A DNA stretch of 64,000 nucleotides from Pterois miles (GCA_947000775.1 CAMQGK010000328.1:1508001-1572000), one strand, 5' to 3'. Positions 44,809-55,915 are shown, numbered from the stretch's first letter. The notes: generated by a model from the sequence alone, not told the origin. Translations and numbers: made by a program.

Positions 44809-46133
44809 CTAAAGACGACAGAAAGATGACACTGTCAGTAGAACCACGGAGGTGGACCTGGTCCAGAGACCAGAGTGGTACCAACACATGACCTTAACCC
44901 TAACCCACAACAGGCAACCTCACCGTTTACCTGTCTTCATGGTACCATGAAGACAGGTAAACGGTGAGGTTGCCTGTTCACATCATAATACAGTAATCTC
45001 CTCTGATTGGCTGATAGCTCCCAGCTGTCACCAGCAGGTGTGCTGAACCTGCCATGACGAAGAGGAATCTCTAACTCTCAGATGTGTTACCTGCCATGAG
45101 GAAGAGGAGTCTCTATCTCTCAGGTGTGTTACCTGCCATGAGGAAGAGGAGTCTCTATCTCTCAGGTGTGTTACCTGCCATGAGGAAGAGGAGTCTCTAA
45201 CTCTCAGGTGTGTTACCTGCCATGAGGAAGAGGAGTCTCTATCTCTCAGATGTGTTACCTGCCATGAGGAAGAGGAGTCTCTATCTCTCAGGTGTGTTAC
45301 CTGCCATGAGGAAGAGGAGTCTCTATCTCTCAGGTGTGTTACCTGCCATGAGGAAGAGGAGTCTCTAACTCTCAGGTGTGTTACCTGCCATGAGGAAGAG
45401 GAGTCTCTAACTCTCAGGTGTGTTACCTGCCATGAGGAAGAGGAGTCTCTAACTCTCAGATGTGTTACCTGCCATGAGGAAGAGGAGTCTCTATCTCTCA
45501 GGTGTGTTACCTGCCATGAGGAAGAGGAGTCTCTATCTCTCAGGTGTGTTACCTGCCATGAGGAAGAGGAGTCTCTAACTCTCAGATGTGTTACCTGCCA
45601 TGAGGAAGAGGAGTCTCTAACTCTCAGGTGTGTTACCTGCCATGAGGAAGAGGAGTCTCTATCTCTCAGGTGTGTTACCTGCCATGAGGAAGAGGAGTCT
45701 CTAACTCTCAGATGTGTTACCTGCCATGAGGAAGAGGAGTCTCTATCTCTCAGGTGTGTTACCTGCCATGAGGAAGAGGAGTCTCTAACTCTCAGGTGTG
45801 TTACCTGCCATGAGGAAGAGGAGTCCAGAGACGTGCTGTGTCAGACTCTCCTCCCAGAAGAAGCCCACTGATGCCACGATGCTGCCGCACAGCAGGACGG
45901 CTGCCGCCATGCCCAGGAAGCCCGCTGTGATGCGGCGCAGGTCTACGGGACAACACACACAATACACACACATTATACACTTTATGTACACATTATTCCT
46001 TATGTCCATTATAAACACACACACATTATTCGCACTATATACACATTATATATACACACACACACACACATTATACAAATTATGTGCACACACTGTATAC
46101 ACACAACAACATTATACAAACACACACATATTA

Positions 46134-46191
<58 letters not shown>

Positions 46192-48884
46192 GGCTGTCAC
46201 CTCTGATTGGTAAATGAGGAAACAGAGAGAGTGTTGCCATGGTAACCACCTCCTGCTCACCCCCTACAATTACATATTGATGTCATGGCATGTTTCCATG
46301 GCAACCGGTGACAAGCAGCGAGGAGGGCTGCAGACTGGTGAGTGAAAGAACACTCAGGCATTAAATGGTCTGTGATCTATCATCAGTAATCCATAATCAA
46401 TAATCTTTTATCAATACAGTATGATCTACAATCTATAATCCATAATCTATTATCAATACAGTATGATGTACACTCTAATCTATCATCAATAATCTATGAT
46501 CTACACTCTGTAATGTATAATCAATAATCTATTATCAATACAGTATGATGTACACTCTGATCTATCATCAATAATCTATGATCTACACTCTGTAATATAT
46601 AATCAATAATCTATTATCAATACAGTATGATGTACACTCTAATCTATCATCAATAATCTATGATCTACACTCTATAATCCATCCATCCATCGTCAACCTC
46701 TTATCCCGTTAGGGGTCGCGGGGGGCTGGAGCCGATCCCAGCTGGCGTTGGGTGAAGGCGGGTTCAACCTGGACAGGTCGTCAGTCCATCACAGGACACA
46801 TAGAGACAGACAACCATTCACACCTATGGGACATTTAGAGTCATCAATTAACCTAAACAGCATGTCTTTGGACTGTGGGAGGAAGCCGGAGTACCCGGAG
46901 AAAACCCACGCTAACACAGGGAGAACATGCAAACTCCACACAGAAGAGCCCCAAGCTGGAATCGAACCTGCGACCCTCTTGCTGTGAGGCGACAGCGCTA
47001 CACTCTATAATCTATCATCAATATTTCTGGACATTTTTCAGACACACTGACATATCTGGAAGTCAGAGTTCAATTAAGCAACTCCAGCAGTATGTAGTAG
47101 TAGCAGTTAGTAGTAGTAAAAGTCGTAGTAGTAGTAGTTGTCTGACCTGGTGGGTAACCACGGATCCATCAGGTTCTCTAGTTTCAGATGAGACCAGGGA
47201 TGGGAACAGTTCGGTTAAAAATCCAAATCGTTCGGTTCACTAGTCCCGGTTCGGGTCATTTATGTCCCGTTCGGTTCATCTCAAATAGGTTATGAGGCAG
47301 ATTGTGTATTTTTTTCATCCCGTTTATTGTCCCACTAGAAATCAAGGCCGAGTCCGGCTGTGATTGCTTCAGGAAATGGAGAGAGGACACGATAAAGTTC
47401 AGGTAGAGGATCCACCGGGTCGTTTCTCTCTGCTGTGTGAGAGCGTTACGGGTTTGGTGTTACGTTTGACGGTGACGGGAAAAAGTGGAGGATAAAACGT
47501 CAACTGTGTGTCAGCGCTGTGCAACACGTGTGGTTAATGCTAGCGGCAATACTTCCAATATGATGAATGATTTACGGAGACATCACTCCGGTGTGTCCTC
47601 TGATAGGAGGAGAGAGTCGGGGAGGAAAGAGCAACTCCTTCTCCCAGCAGCCTTTAAACAGCCTCTACATGCAGACTCAGAGCAGGAAACACAACTAAAG
47701 CATCAGGATGTTTATAGCCAAAGATCTGCAGCCTGATGCAGCCGTGGAGGATGCTGGATTTCAGCTTATGATTCAGGTACTTGAGCAGCGCTTTAATCTG
47801 CCGTCTCACAGACACATCAGCTACACAGTGATTCCTGAACCGTATGAACAGAAACGATGATGAATTGTGAAAGACGTGTCCAACACAGGATGGACGGATG
47901 GACAGCAGGGCTGAATGTGGACAAACTCGTCTTCTAGCAGAGGAACATGAAAACAGAACGAACGGAGCAGAGTTCATTTAAACAGTGTGTGTTTGGTTTA
48001 CGCCGCACTTTATGTTGATGCCTGAGCCTCTGTGTGTTTTTATTATTTTTTTAATATCAGGGAATAGAGAGACAGGTCTAGCGCTGGCTGCCATGATGCA
48101 CTTTTATTGATGGCCTGAACCTATAATTTGTTTTTTATTTATTGATTATTTTTAAGTAACACAGTGGCACTTGTTCCTCATGTTAGTCTAGTCTACTGTT
48201 GTTCAGGCAAACAGTTGATTTATTTTAGCAAATAAATGAAAAGCTGTTTGTTCTGCAAATTGAAATTGAAATTGGCCTCCTTGCTGTACCATAAATACCG
48301 TTTACCGCTGCACCAAACTGAAAACTGTGACCCCAAACTATGAAACAAACCCAACCATTTCATGAGCCGTCCCACCCATAGATGAGAACAGTATGCAGTA
48401 GTAGTAGTAGTAGTAGGTGTAATATGACCTGGTTGGTACCAATGGATTCCTCAGGTTCTTCAGTTTCAGACAGTCCAGTATGTAGCAGTAGTAGTAGTTG
48501 TAGTAGTAGTAGTAGTAGTATGACCTGGTTTGTACTGATGGATCCATCAGGTTCTCTGGTTTCAGATGAGACCAGGATTTAATAGTAGTAGTGGTAGTAG
48601 TAGTAGTAGTAGTAGTCTGACCTGGTTGGTACTGATGGATCCATCAGGTTCTCTGGTTTAGATGAGACAGGATTTAATAGTAGTAGTGGTAGTAGTAGTA
48701 GTAGTAGTAGTCTGACCTGGTTGGTACTGATGGATCCATCAGGTTCTCTAGTTTCAGATGAGACCAGGATGTAGTAGTAATAGTAGTAGTAGTAGTAGTC
48801 ACATGTAGACATGCATAGTTGAGTTGTACTAATCGAGCGCACACACAGAGACCCAGACTGTGATTATAGATTATAGATTGTGTG

Positions 48885-48944
<60 letters not shown>

Positions 48945-49445
48945 CACGCAGCAGGTGCCACTCGTCCTGCTGGATGGTCCTGGTCAGGTTCAGAGGGATG
49001 TTCCTCAGTCTGATTGGCTGAGAGAAGTGATACTTGACAGCAGTGCAGCGATCTGCGATACCTGCAGAGAACAGGCAGGTGCACAGGTGAGCTATCGCAA
49101 CTATCTAGGTGCATGATGGGAAAGGTAGGACTCAGTGTTTCTGGACTAAATGTGAAGATAACTCCAGACAGTGAAAAATAAAATTATTTCAAAAACATTT
49201 TTATGGTCATTATGTCATCCGTCCACTGTCACTCCTCACCTTTAAACATTCACACATGAAATCTGACCTGAGATCAGGGTCTCGTACAGCATAATTCCCG
49301 AATTTCCCTCCGGGGATTAATAAAGGTTCATCTTATCTTATCTTATGATCTGTAACATCACGATATCTGACCTGAGATCAGGGTGTATTATTACCTGAAT
49401 ATTAATTATACTATGTATGAGCTCCACCTGCATTAATAGTAATAC

Positions 49446-49528
<83 letters not shown>

Positions 49529-50165
49529 TAGAGAGAGAGATATAGAGGGAGATAGATAGAGAGAGAGATAGATAGAGAGAGAGTGTATATGATGCAGTAG
49601 CAAATGTATAGAGGCAGGTGTGTGTGTGTGTGTGTGAATATTATCATATCCTTTATCTAGTATATATAGTACATATAGTGTCCAGATATACAGTATATAT
49701 TCATATATCGGCAGTATATAGATATATCTCACCCCGGTCGATGAGCTTGTCGATGTCCGGGTCCAGGCCCTTGAAGTAGCACTTCCTCCACAGGCCGGAG
49801 TGCGCGGAGAACAGCGGCCTGCCGCACTCCGTCTCCAGGATGCCCATCCCCAGGATGGCCCGCCAGTTCTCCAGCAGCTCCTCCTCTCTGCTGCCCACAT
49901 GCACGGGCTTCATCAGCGCCACGTCCCGCTGCCGGGCCCCGCCGCTGCCGGTGTCCACCAGAGGCAGGTGGTAGATGGGCATCTCCCGGTTCTTCTGGTC
50001 GTTGGAGTCGGATCCGTGGCGGTCGCAGTTGTCCTTGTGTCTGCGGGTGTCGGTCTCGTACCAGTGGTCGGTGGAGATGGCGGTGACCAGCAGCAGCAGG
50101 GACAGCACGCTGAGCGCCAGGCTCACCGCGGACACCGTCACCGTCTCCGGCCGGGCTCTCTCCAT
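44568..50165 (-). CDS. tmem178a: tmem178a, claudin-like four-pass transmembrane protein (4 exons)
   Basis: TMEM178A is an ER/plasma membrane protein of the claudin/LHFPL-like fold; in mouse it restrains osteoclast calcium signalling through STIM1. Exons 49733-50165, 48948-49061, 45805-45942 and 44568-44808 join in phase. From the Met at 50163-50165 the product is 308 residues (human 297) once one missing C in exon 4 is allowed for; an in-frame upstream Met at 50250-50252 would add 29 residues of low-complexity Ser/Gly-rich sequence. Membrane segments lie near residues 8-30, 187-211, 221-243 and 268-292. The first loop has TDHWYETD and SGLWRKCYF, the claudin-like W-GLW-C pattern. The C-terminus (LRSKTARESSV) matches the A paralogue better than TMEM178B. 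Adjacent to sos1 as in human 2p22. Confidence 0.94.
44909..44978. repeat. 70-bp perfect palindrome without loop
   Basis: Arms of 35 bases meet at GGTACC (44941-44946). Left arm begins AACAGGCAACCTCACC, right arm ends GGTGAGGTTGCCTGTT. In tmem178a intron 3, about 70 bases from the donor array. Confidence 0.97.
45047..45825. repeat. 42-bp minisatellite containing the tmem178a exon 3 splice donor, about 18 copies
   Basis: TTACCTGCCA recurs every 42 bases from 45087 to 45801, the last being the true donor; one diverged copy precedes at 45047. On the minus strand each unit has 21 exon-derived bases (coding LLFLMA) then CAG|GTAACACAC. Units differ at a few sites (aactct/atctct, agatg/aggtg). Confidence 0.97.
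45805..45942 (-). CDS. tmem178a: tmem178a coding exon 3
   Basis: HLRRITAGFLGMAAAVLLCG through VSGLLFLMAG: membrane segment 2 and the start of segment 3. Acceptor CCCGTAG|ACCTGC, donor GGCAG|GTAACA. Its last 21 bases and the donor form the unit of the 42-bp array in the next intron. Confidence 0.94.
46046..46188. repeat. CA-rich microsatellite tract
   Basis: Interrupted ACACAC with a pure run at 46136-46188, in intron 2 upstream of the exon 3 acceptor. Confidence 0.93.
46385..46680. repeat. ATAATCTATTATCAATACAG tandem repeat
   Basis: About 70-bp unit (with TATGATGTACACTCT), 4 copies, ending at an interspersed repeat. Confidence 0.88.
46674..47005 (+). mobile_element. teleost interspersed repeat, copy 4 (most complete)
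   Basis: Runs from ATCCATCCATCGTCAACC through GATCCCAGCTGGCGTTGGG and CATGTCTTTGGACTGTGGGA to CTTGCTGTGAGGCGACAGCG. Confidence 0.78.
47085..48800. repeat. AGT-rich minisatellite split by hAT copy 4
   Basis: Unit: AGTAGTAGTAGTCTGACCTG + GTTGGTACTGATGGATCCAT + CAGGTTCTCTGGTTTCAGAT + GAGACCAGGA. One unit lies before and about five after the hAT insertion. Confidence 0.88.
47195..48380 (+). mobile_element. hAT-type element, copy 4, in tmem178a intron 2
   Basis: Ends CAGGGATGGGAAC and CCCACCCATA; flanks GATGAGAC and GATGAGAA. BED-finger remnant at 47485-47600. Inserted within a tandem repeat whose unit contains GATGAGAC, so the duplication call is less certain. Confidence 0.83.
48879..48941. repeat. 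TG/CA microsatellite at the tmem178a exon 2 donor
   Basis: About 30 units with one TTG interruption. The donor sequence GTGAGTACACAC runs straight into it. Confidence 0.95.
48948..49061 (-). CDS. tmem178a: tmem178a coding exon 2
   Basis: GIADRCTAVKYHFSQPIRLR through TIQQDEWHLL. Contains an N-glycosylation sequon (NLT). Acceptor CTGCAG|GTATCG, donor CTGC|GTGAGT. A CA/TG microsatellite of about 60 bp starts within 8 bases of the exon end. Confidence 0.93.
49290..49347 (+). mobile_element. non-LTR retrotransposon 3' tail
   Basis: CCTCCGGGGATTAATAAAGG then TCTTATCTTATC. Confidence 0.65.
49449..49640. repeat. TA, GA and GATA microsatellite cluster
   Basis: (TA)n 49449-49498, then GAGAGA and ATAGATAGAGAG, in tmem178a intron 1. 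Open frames across it are artefacts. Confidence 0.94.
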
Positions 50166-50252
50166 GGCCGGGACATGGACCGGGACGCTCCCGGAGCAGG
50201 TCCCGCTGCCGCCGTTCGCTCGGTTCCCGCCGCTGGTTCCGTTACTGGACAT
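49733..50252 (-). CDS. tmem178a: tmem178a coding exon 1
   Basis: Encodes the N-terminus, membrane segment 1 (VSAVSLALSVLSLLLLVTAI) and most of the first extracellular/lumenal loop up to DPDIDKLIDRG. The homologous start is probably MERARPE at 50165; the open frame extends to Met at 50252 through a Ser/Gly/Asn-rich leader. Donor CGGG|GTGAGA. Confidence 0.92.
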
Positions 50253-50449
50253 CTTCTGCGGCCATCATCGCGCCCGTCAGCCGTTCCCCGTTTGTCCTCG
50301 AGAGCGCGTTGTCATGCCGACTAACGGACCGACACGGCTGCGTCAAGGTGACGGTCGGTACCGCGCAGCAGCACCGGAAGTCGGCCGAGCCAGCCTTCAA
50401 AATAAAGCAGGATTTTCTTCGGAATGTTTACACAGTGCAGAGGGGAATC

Positions 50450-50450
<1 letters not shown>
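50253..50450 (-). promoter_or_regulatory. tmem178a 5' UTR and CpG-rich promoter region
   Basis: CG dinucleotides are dense across exon 1 and about 150-200 bases upstream, then composition drops to AT-rich with an AAT microsatellite at 50450. This suggests a small CpG-island promoter. No TATA box evident. Confidence 0.45.

Positions 50451-50494
<44 letters not shown>
50447..50494. repeat. AAT microsatellite
   Basis: About 15 uninterrupted units at the edge of the tmem178a promoter. Confidence 0.96.
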
Positions 50495-50496
<2 letters not shown>

Positions 50497-51625
50497 ATGG
50501 AGATACGGATGTTCTGACTGAACCTAAAGAAACGATAAAGCAGATTTCCTTCAGCTCTGTTCAGCTAGTCTTCATTATTATATTGCTGTTCCTTGTTTAT
50601 ATATATGTTTATGTCTGTTTATATAGTTTATAGCATCGGCTATTTGGTAGATCTGTCTGTCCTCCATTCCTCCGCTATCACGCCCCATCCTTTTGGTGAT
50701 CATTTTAATTTGATGTGGAGCAACAAAAATTGTTCCCGTAAATAAAGGGTTAGAAAAACTCGAAAATAATAAGGTTATTGTGAAAGTTTTGAGTGGAATT
50801 CAGTGTTTTGCAATTTATTATACTATGAAAACATGAGCATATGATGAAGAAACGACTAACATCAGTTCTATAGAACCAAACTGGAAGTCATGAGTTACAG
50901 CCTTCAAATAAAAAAAAAAAAAATAATAATAAATGGCTCTTCTGGAAAACAAAACAAAACAAATTTTGAGTTCACAATTTTTAAAAGAGCATTACTTATT
51001 TTCCCACAACCACTTATAGTCAGAAACTGTAAAAACAGAGTGGATATTCCAGCAGCAGCCCATCATCATCATCAACACCCACACACTGACACACAGGATG
51101 CCCATCATACAGCTGACCCGGGGATTTTGGAGAAGAAGTGGACGTGGTCACGGTGACGTTGGCCGCTGGTTTGTGGACTGACGCTTTTGGCAATGTGGCC
51201 ATCTCCATCTTGTTTTTTTGCTCAGTAACAGTGTGCACCAACCGGATCCTGTAAAAAATATCCTCAGCTCAACTTTTGCCTGCAGGTCAGGTTATTTTAC
51301 AATCAACAGATTTCTCTGTTACACATTCATGGCATCATTGTAACAACAATCAAAACCCCTGCCACAATTATAAAATCATTAAGTGAGATTAAAATATAAC
51401 ATGGCAGTAAAAATCTGTTTTACATCAACATTAAACACTCGTGTCTGTCACGTTTCATGACTGTCTTCTTATTTTGAAATCAGGCACCGGAAGTGCTAGT
51501 GTGGCGTTACGCTGACTGACTTGGAGAGACTGGGTGTGGACTCCCTTTCCTTCAGCGAGTCTACCTCTCTCTCTTAACCTGCAGTAATGACAATATTAAC
51601 AACAATAACAATAGTAATAATAAAC
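50495..51625. other. intergenic sequence upstream of tmem178a
   Basis: AT-rich with A-runs; no gene or recognised element. Confidence 0.4.
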
Positions 51626-51629
51626 ACTA

Positions 51630-53960
51630 GAGTCTCAGTAGAATCACTTCTTTCCCGCAGTAGAGTCTCAATAGAGTCAGTACTTTCCTGCAGTAGAGTC
51701 TCAGTAGAGTCAGTTCTTTCCTGCAGTAGAGTCTCAATAGAGTCAGTACTTTCCTGCAGTAGAGTCTCAGTAGAGTCAGTTCTTTCCTGCAGTAGAGTCT
51801 CAGTAGAATCACTTTGTTCCTGCAGTAGAGTCTCAGTAGAGTCAGTACTTTCCTGCAGTAGAGTCTCAGTAGAGTCAGTTCTTTCCTGCAGTAGAGTCTC
51901 AATAGAGTCACTAGTTTCCTGCAGTAGAGTCTCAATAGAGTCAGTTCTTTCCTGCAGTAGAGTCTCAGTAGAGTCAGTTCTTTCCTGCAGTAGAGTCTCA
52001 GTAGAATCACTTCTTTCCTGCAGTAGAGTCTCAATAGAGTCAGTACTTTCCTGCAGTAGAGTCTCAGTAGAGTCAGTTCTTTCCTGCAGTAGAGTCTCAG
52101 TAGAATCACTTTGTTCCTGCAGTAGAGTCTCAGTAGAGTCAGTACTTTCCTGCAGTAGAGTCTCAGTAGAGTCAGTTCTTTCCTGCAGTAGAGTCTCAAT
52201 AGAGTCACTAGTTTCCTGCAGTAGAGTCTCAATAGAGTCAGTTCTTTCCTGCAGTAGAGTCTCAGTAGAGTCAGTTCTTTCCTGCAGTAGAGTCTCAGTA
52301 GAATCACTTCTTTCCTGCAGTAGAGTCTCAATAGAGTCAGTACTTTCCTGCAGTAGAGTCTCAGTAGAGTCAGTTCTTTCCTGCAGTAGAGTCTCAGTAG
52401 AATCACTTTGTTCCTGCAGTAGAGTCTCAGTAGAGTCAATACTTTCCTGCAGTAGAGTCTCAGTAGAATCACTTCTTTCCTGCAATAGAGTCTCAGTAGA
52501 GTCAGTTCTTTCCTGCAGTAGAGTCTCAGTAGAATCACTTCTTTCCTGCAATAGAGTCTCAGTAGAGTCACTTCTTTCCTGCAATAGAGTCTCAGTAGAA
52601 TCACTTCTTTCCTGCAATAGAGTCTCAGTAGAATCACTTCTTTCCTGCAGTAGAGTCTCACTAGAGTCACTACTTTCCTGCAGTAGAGTTAGGGGGGGGG
52701 GCCGAGTGGTCAGTAGGTGTTCCGAGTGGTCTAGTAGGTAGTTTCCGAGTAGGTCTAATAGGTCACTGTTCTGAGTAGAGTAATAGAGTAGTTTTCCGAG
52801 TAGGTCTAGTGAGTCAGTTCTTTCCTGAGTAGAGTCCAGTAGAATCCTTTTCCTGAGTGGCTAATAGAGTAGTTTCCGAGTAGGTCTAGTAGAGTCAGTT
52901 CTTTCCTGAGAGAGTCTCAGTAGAATCACTTTTTTCCTGCAGTAGAGTCTCAGTAGAGTCAATACTTTCCTGCAGTAGAGTCTCAGTAGAATCACTTCTT
53001 TCCTGCAATAGAGTCTCAGTAGAGTCAGTTCTTTCCTGCAGTAGAGTCTCAGTAGAATCACTTCTTTCCTGCAATAGAGTCTCAGTAGAGTCACTTCTTT
53101 CCTGCAATAGAGTCTCAGTAGAATCACTTCTTTCCTGCAATAGAGTCCAGTAGATCCTCTCCGAGTAGGTCCACTAGAGTCACTCTTTCCTGCAGTAAAG
53201 TCTCAGTAGAATCACTTCTTTCCTGCAGTAGAGTCTCAGTAGAGTCAATACTTTCCTGCAGTAGAGTCTCAGTAGAATCACTTCTTTCCTGCAATAGAGT
53301 CTCAGTAGAGTCAGTTCTTTCCTGCAGTAGAGTCTCAGTAGAATCACTTCTTTCCTGCAATAGAGTCTCAGTAGAGTCACTTCTTTCCTGCAATAGAGTC
53401 TCAGTAGAATCACTTCTTTCCTGCAATAGAGTCTCAGTAGAATCACTTCTTTCCTGCAGTAGAGTCTCACTAGAGTCACTACTTTCCTGCAGTAAAGTCT
53501 CAGTAGAATCACTTCTTTCCTGCAGTAGAGTCTCAGTAGAATCACTTCTTTCCTGCAGTAGAGTCTCAGTAGTCACTTCTTCCTGGTGGTAGTGCTTCTT
53601 TCCTGAGTAGGTCTAGTAGATCCTTCTTTCCTGCAGTAAAGTCTCAGTGATCCTTCTTTCCTGAGTAGGTCTCAGTTTCTCTTCCTGCAGTAGGCTAGTA
53701 GGTCAGTTTTTTGAGTAGAGTTAGTAGATCCTTCTGCAGTAAAGCTCAGTGAATCCTTCCTGCAGTAGGTCTCAGTATAATCACTCTTTCCTGCAGTAGA
53801 GTCTAGTAGAGTCAGTATTTTCCTGCAGTAGAGTCTCAGTAGAATCATTTCTTTCCTGCAGTAGAGTCTCACTAGAGTCACTTCTTTCCTGCAGTAGAGT
53901 CTCAGTAGAGTCACTTCTTTCCTGCAGTAGAGTCTCAGTAGAATCATTACTTTCCTGCGG
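51630..53960. repeat. 33-bp minisatellite with higher-order structure, about 65-70 units
   Basis: Unit CAGTAGAGTCTCAGTAGAAT + CACTTCTTTCCTG. Both strands stay open over more than 340 codons because 33 is a multiple of three (minus strand ERSDSTETLLQ). In 51790-52440 a block of nine variant units recurs at 297 bp. Stretches at 52690-52910, 53140-53190 and 53570-53800 are ragged. Confidence 0.95.
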
Positions 53961-54314
53961 GAGGATTAGCGTGGTAGAACAGATGTCCTCTCTCTCTCTC
54001 TGGTGGTCAGATGAGGTGGGTCGTTTCTCCGTGGCGTCCTGGTGACTGAGGCCTCATGGGAAATCTCAGGTGACTCTCAGAGTCCAAACTCAACATGACG
54101 GCAGAAAAAAATGAAAGTTGGTCCATTAAGTTGATCAATAATTCAGAGCGTCCCTGCTGGGCTCTGCTGCTTCCTGTAACACGACCCCTCCCCCAACTGG
54201 AGTCTGTCACCTTGGCTTTGACTTCTGTGATTGGCTGTCAGGATGTTGTTTTCATTGTCAGTCTGCCAATCATCTTCTGAATAAAATCATTCATCTTTAG
54301 TCAGAAACACACTG

Positions 54315-54955
54315 GGAGACCGTTGCTATGTATAACAGACTGTTGCTATGTATAACAGACCATTGCTATGTGTAACAGACCGTTGCTATGTATAACAGAC
54401 AGACTGTTGCTATGAATAACACACTACTGCTATGTAAAATAGACCGTTGCTGCATATAACAGACTGTTGCTATGTGTAAGAGACCATTGTTATGAATAAC
54501 AGACCATTGCTATGTATAACGGACTCTTGCTATGTATAACAGACTCTTGCTATGTATAACGGACTCTTGCTATGTATAACGGACTCTTGCTATGTATAAC
54601 AGACTGTTGCTATGTTTAACAGACTGTTGCTATGTTTAACAGACCGTTGCTATGAATAACAGACTCTTGCTATGTATAACAGACTGTTGCTATGTTTAAC
54701 AGACTGTTGCTATGTTTAACAGACCGTTGCTATGAATAACAGACTCTTGCTATGTATAACAGACTGTTGCTATGTATAACGGACTCTTGCTATGTTTAAC
54801 AGACTGTTGCTACATTTTACAGACATTGTTATGTGTAACAGACAGTTGCTACACATAACTGACCACTGCTATTTAAAACAGACTGTTGCTATGTAAAACC
54901 GACCATTGCTGTGTATAACAAACCGTTGCTATGTGTAACCCACCGTTGCTATGGA
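54315..54955. repeat. 20-bp minisatellite, about 32 copies
   Basis: Unit AGACTGTTGCTATGTATAAC with drift toward both edges. Confidence 0.95.
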
Positions 54956-54959
54956 CACA

Positions 54960-55845
54960 GTTCTGAAGTCAGACTGTTTTTTGAGTCAAATTATTGATTT
55001 CTTCAGTAAGTAGACTGTTTAATAAGTGGGATAATGTTGAACAACTAGTGTGTCATTGTTGAGAACCAAACATCGCCCTGTCGGCGTTTATTTCACAACA
55101 ATGACCTGAATATCATATGGGATATCAATAACATACTGTATGCTACATGGATAATATGGATCTATACATGCTGATTATTAGCATTTAGCTCAGAGAAGTT
55201 GTTTCAGTTGTCAATCAAAGTGTGAACCGATCAACTGGAGGGTTTCAGTCTGGTTCACTAATCAATACCTGGGTGGGCCGTTTCCCACGATCCTCTGGTC
55301 TGCATCACTCTGTGTGAGTGTCATTAGCATTGTTAGCATCAGGCTATTGATCACAATCCTCAAGCTCCATCAGCTCATATCGACCGATCAACAGGACGCT
55401 GCCGCTTCACCTTCCACCGGGGTGGGGTTGGGGGGGGGTTATGATCATGAGCTGTGTTTTAATTAACACTCAGTCAGACTGCAGCACTGTGTTCACCCTC
55501 AGAGGTGTGAATGTAGTCAGTGTGTTTTAGTGCTGAAGTGGCGGGATGGTAGAGGTCAGAATGGAGGAGGAGGAAGATGATGATCGATCGGTGGCAGCAG
55601 CCTGTCCTCCATCAGGTCCTCAGATCCCTGCAGACGAGTTCATCATCACCATCTATTTCTTCAGATTACTGAATTACAGAATACTTTCATTTACTGGCTC
55701 AAAATGAACAAAGTCTTAGATACTCAGAGTTCAGCTGGAACACAGCAGACACACTTCCTGCAGCTTTTTCACAATAAAACACAGGACTTCTCTTTAGTAA
55801 AACAACACCAAACTTTGATCTAATCAAATATAATTTACTCATGAG
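54960..55845. other. no recognisable feature
   Basis: Only a G-rich patch at 55420-55438 stands out. Confidence 0.4.
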
Positions 55846-55915
55846 GATGATGGTGGTGATGATGATGATAATGGTGATGATGATGATGATGATTATGATG
55901 ATGATGACGATGATC
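55846..55915. repeat. GAT microsatellite
   Basis: GATGATGGT/GATGAT units. Confidence 0.93.

Noticed and set aside
49800..50454. Plus-strand frames over tmem178a exon 1
   Set aside because: Antisense shadow of a GC-rich exon; no homology recalled.
51574..52741. 347- and 384-codon open frames as a repetitive Ser/Thr/Glu protein
   Set aside because: Both strands and more than one frame are open at once because the 33-bp unit has no stop; no flanking exon structure or conserved domain.
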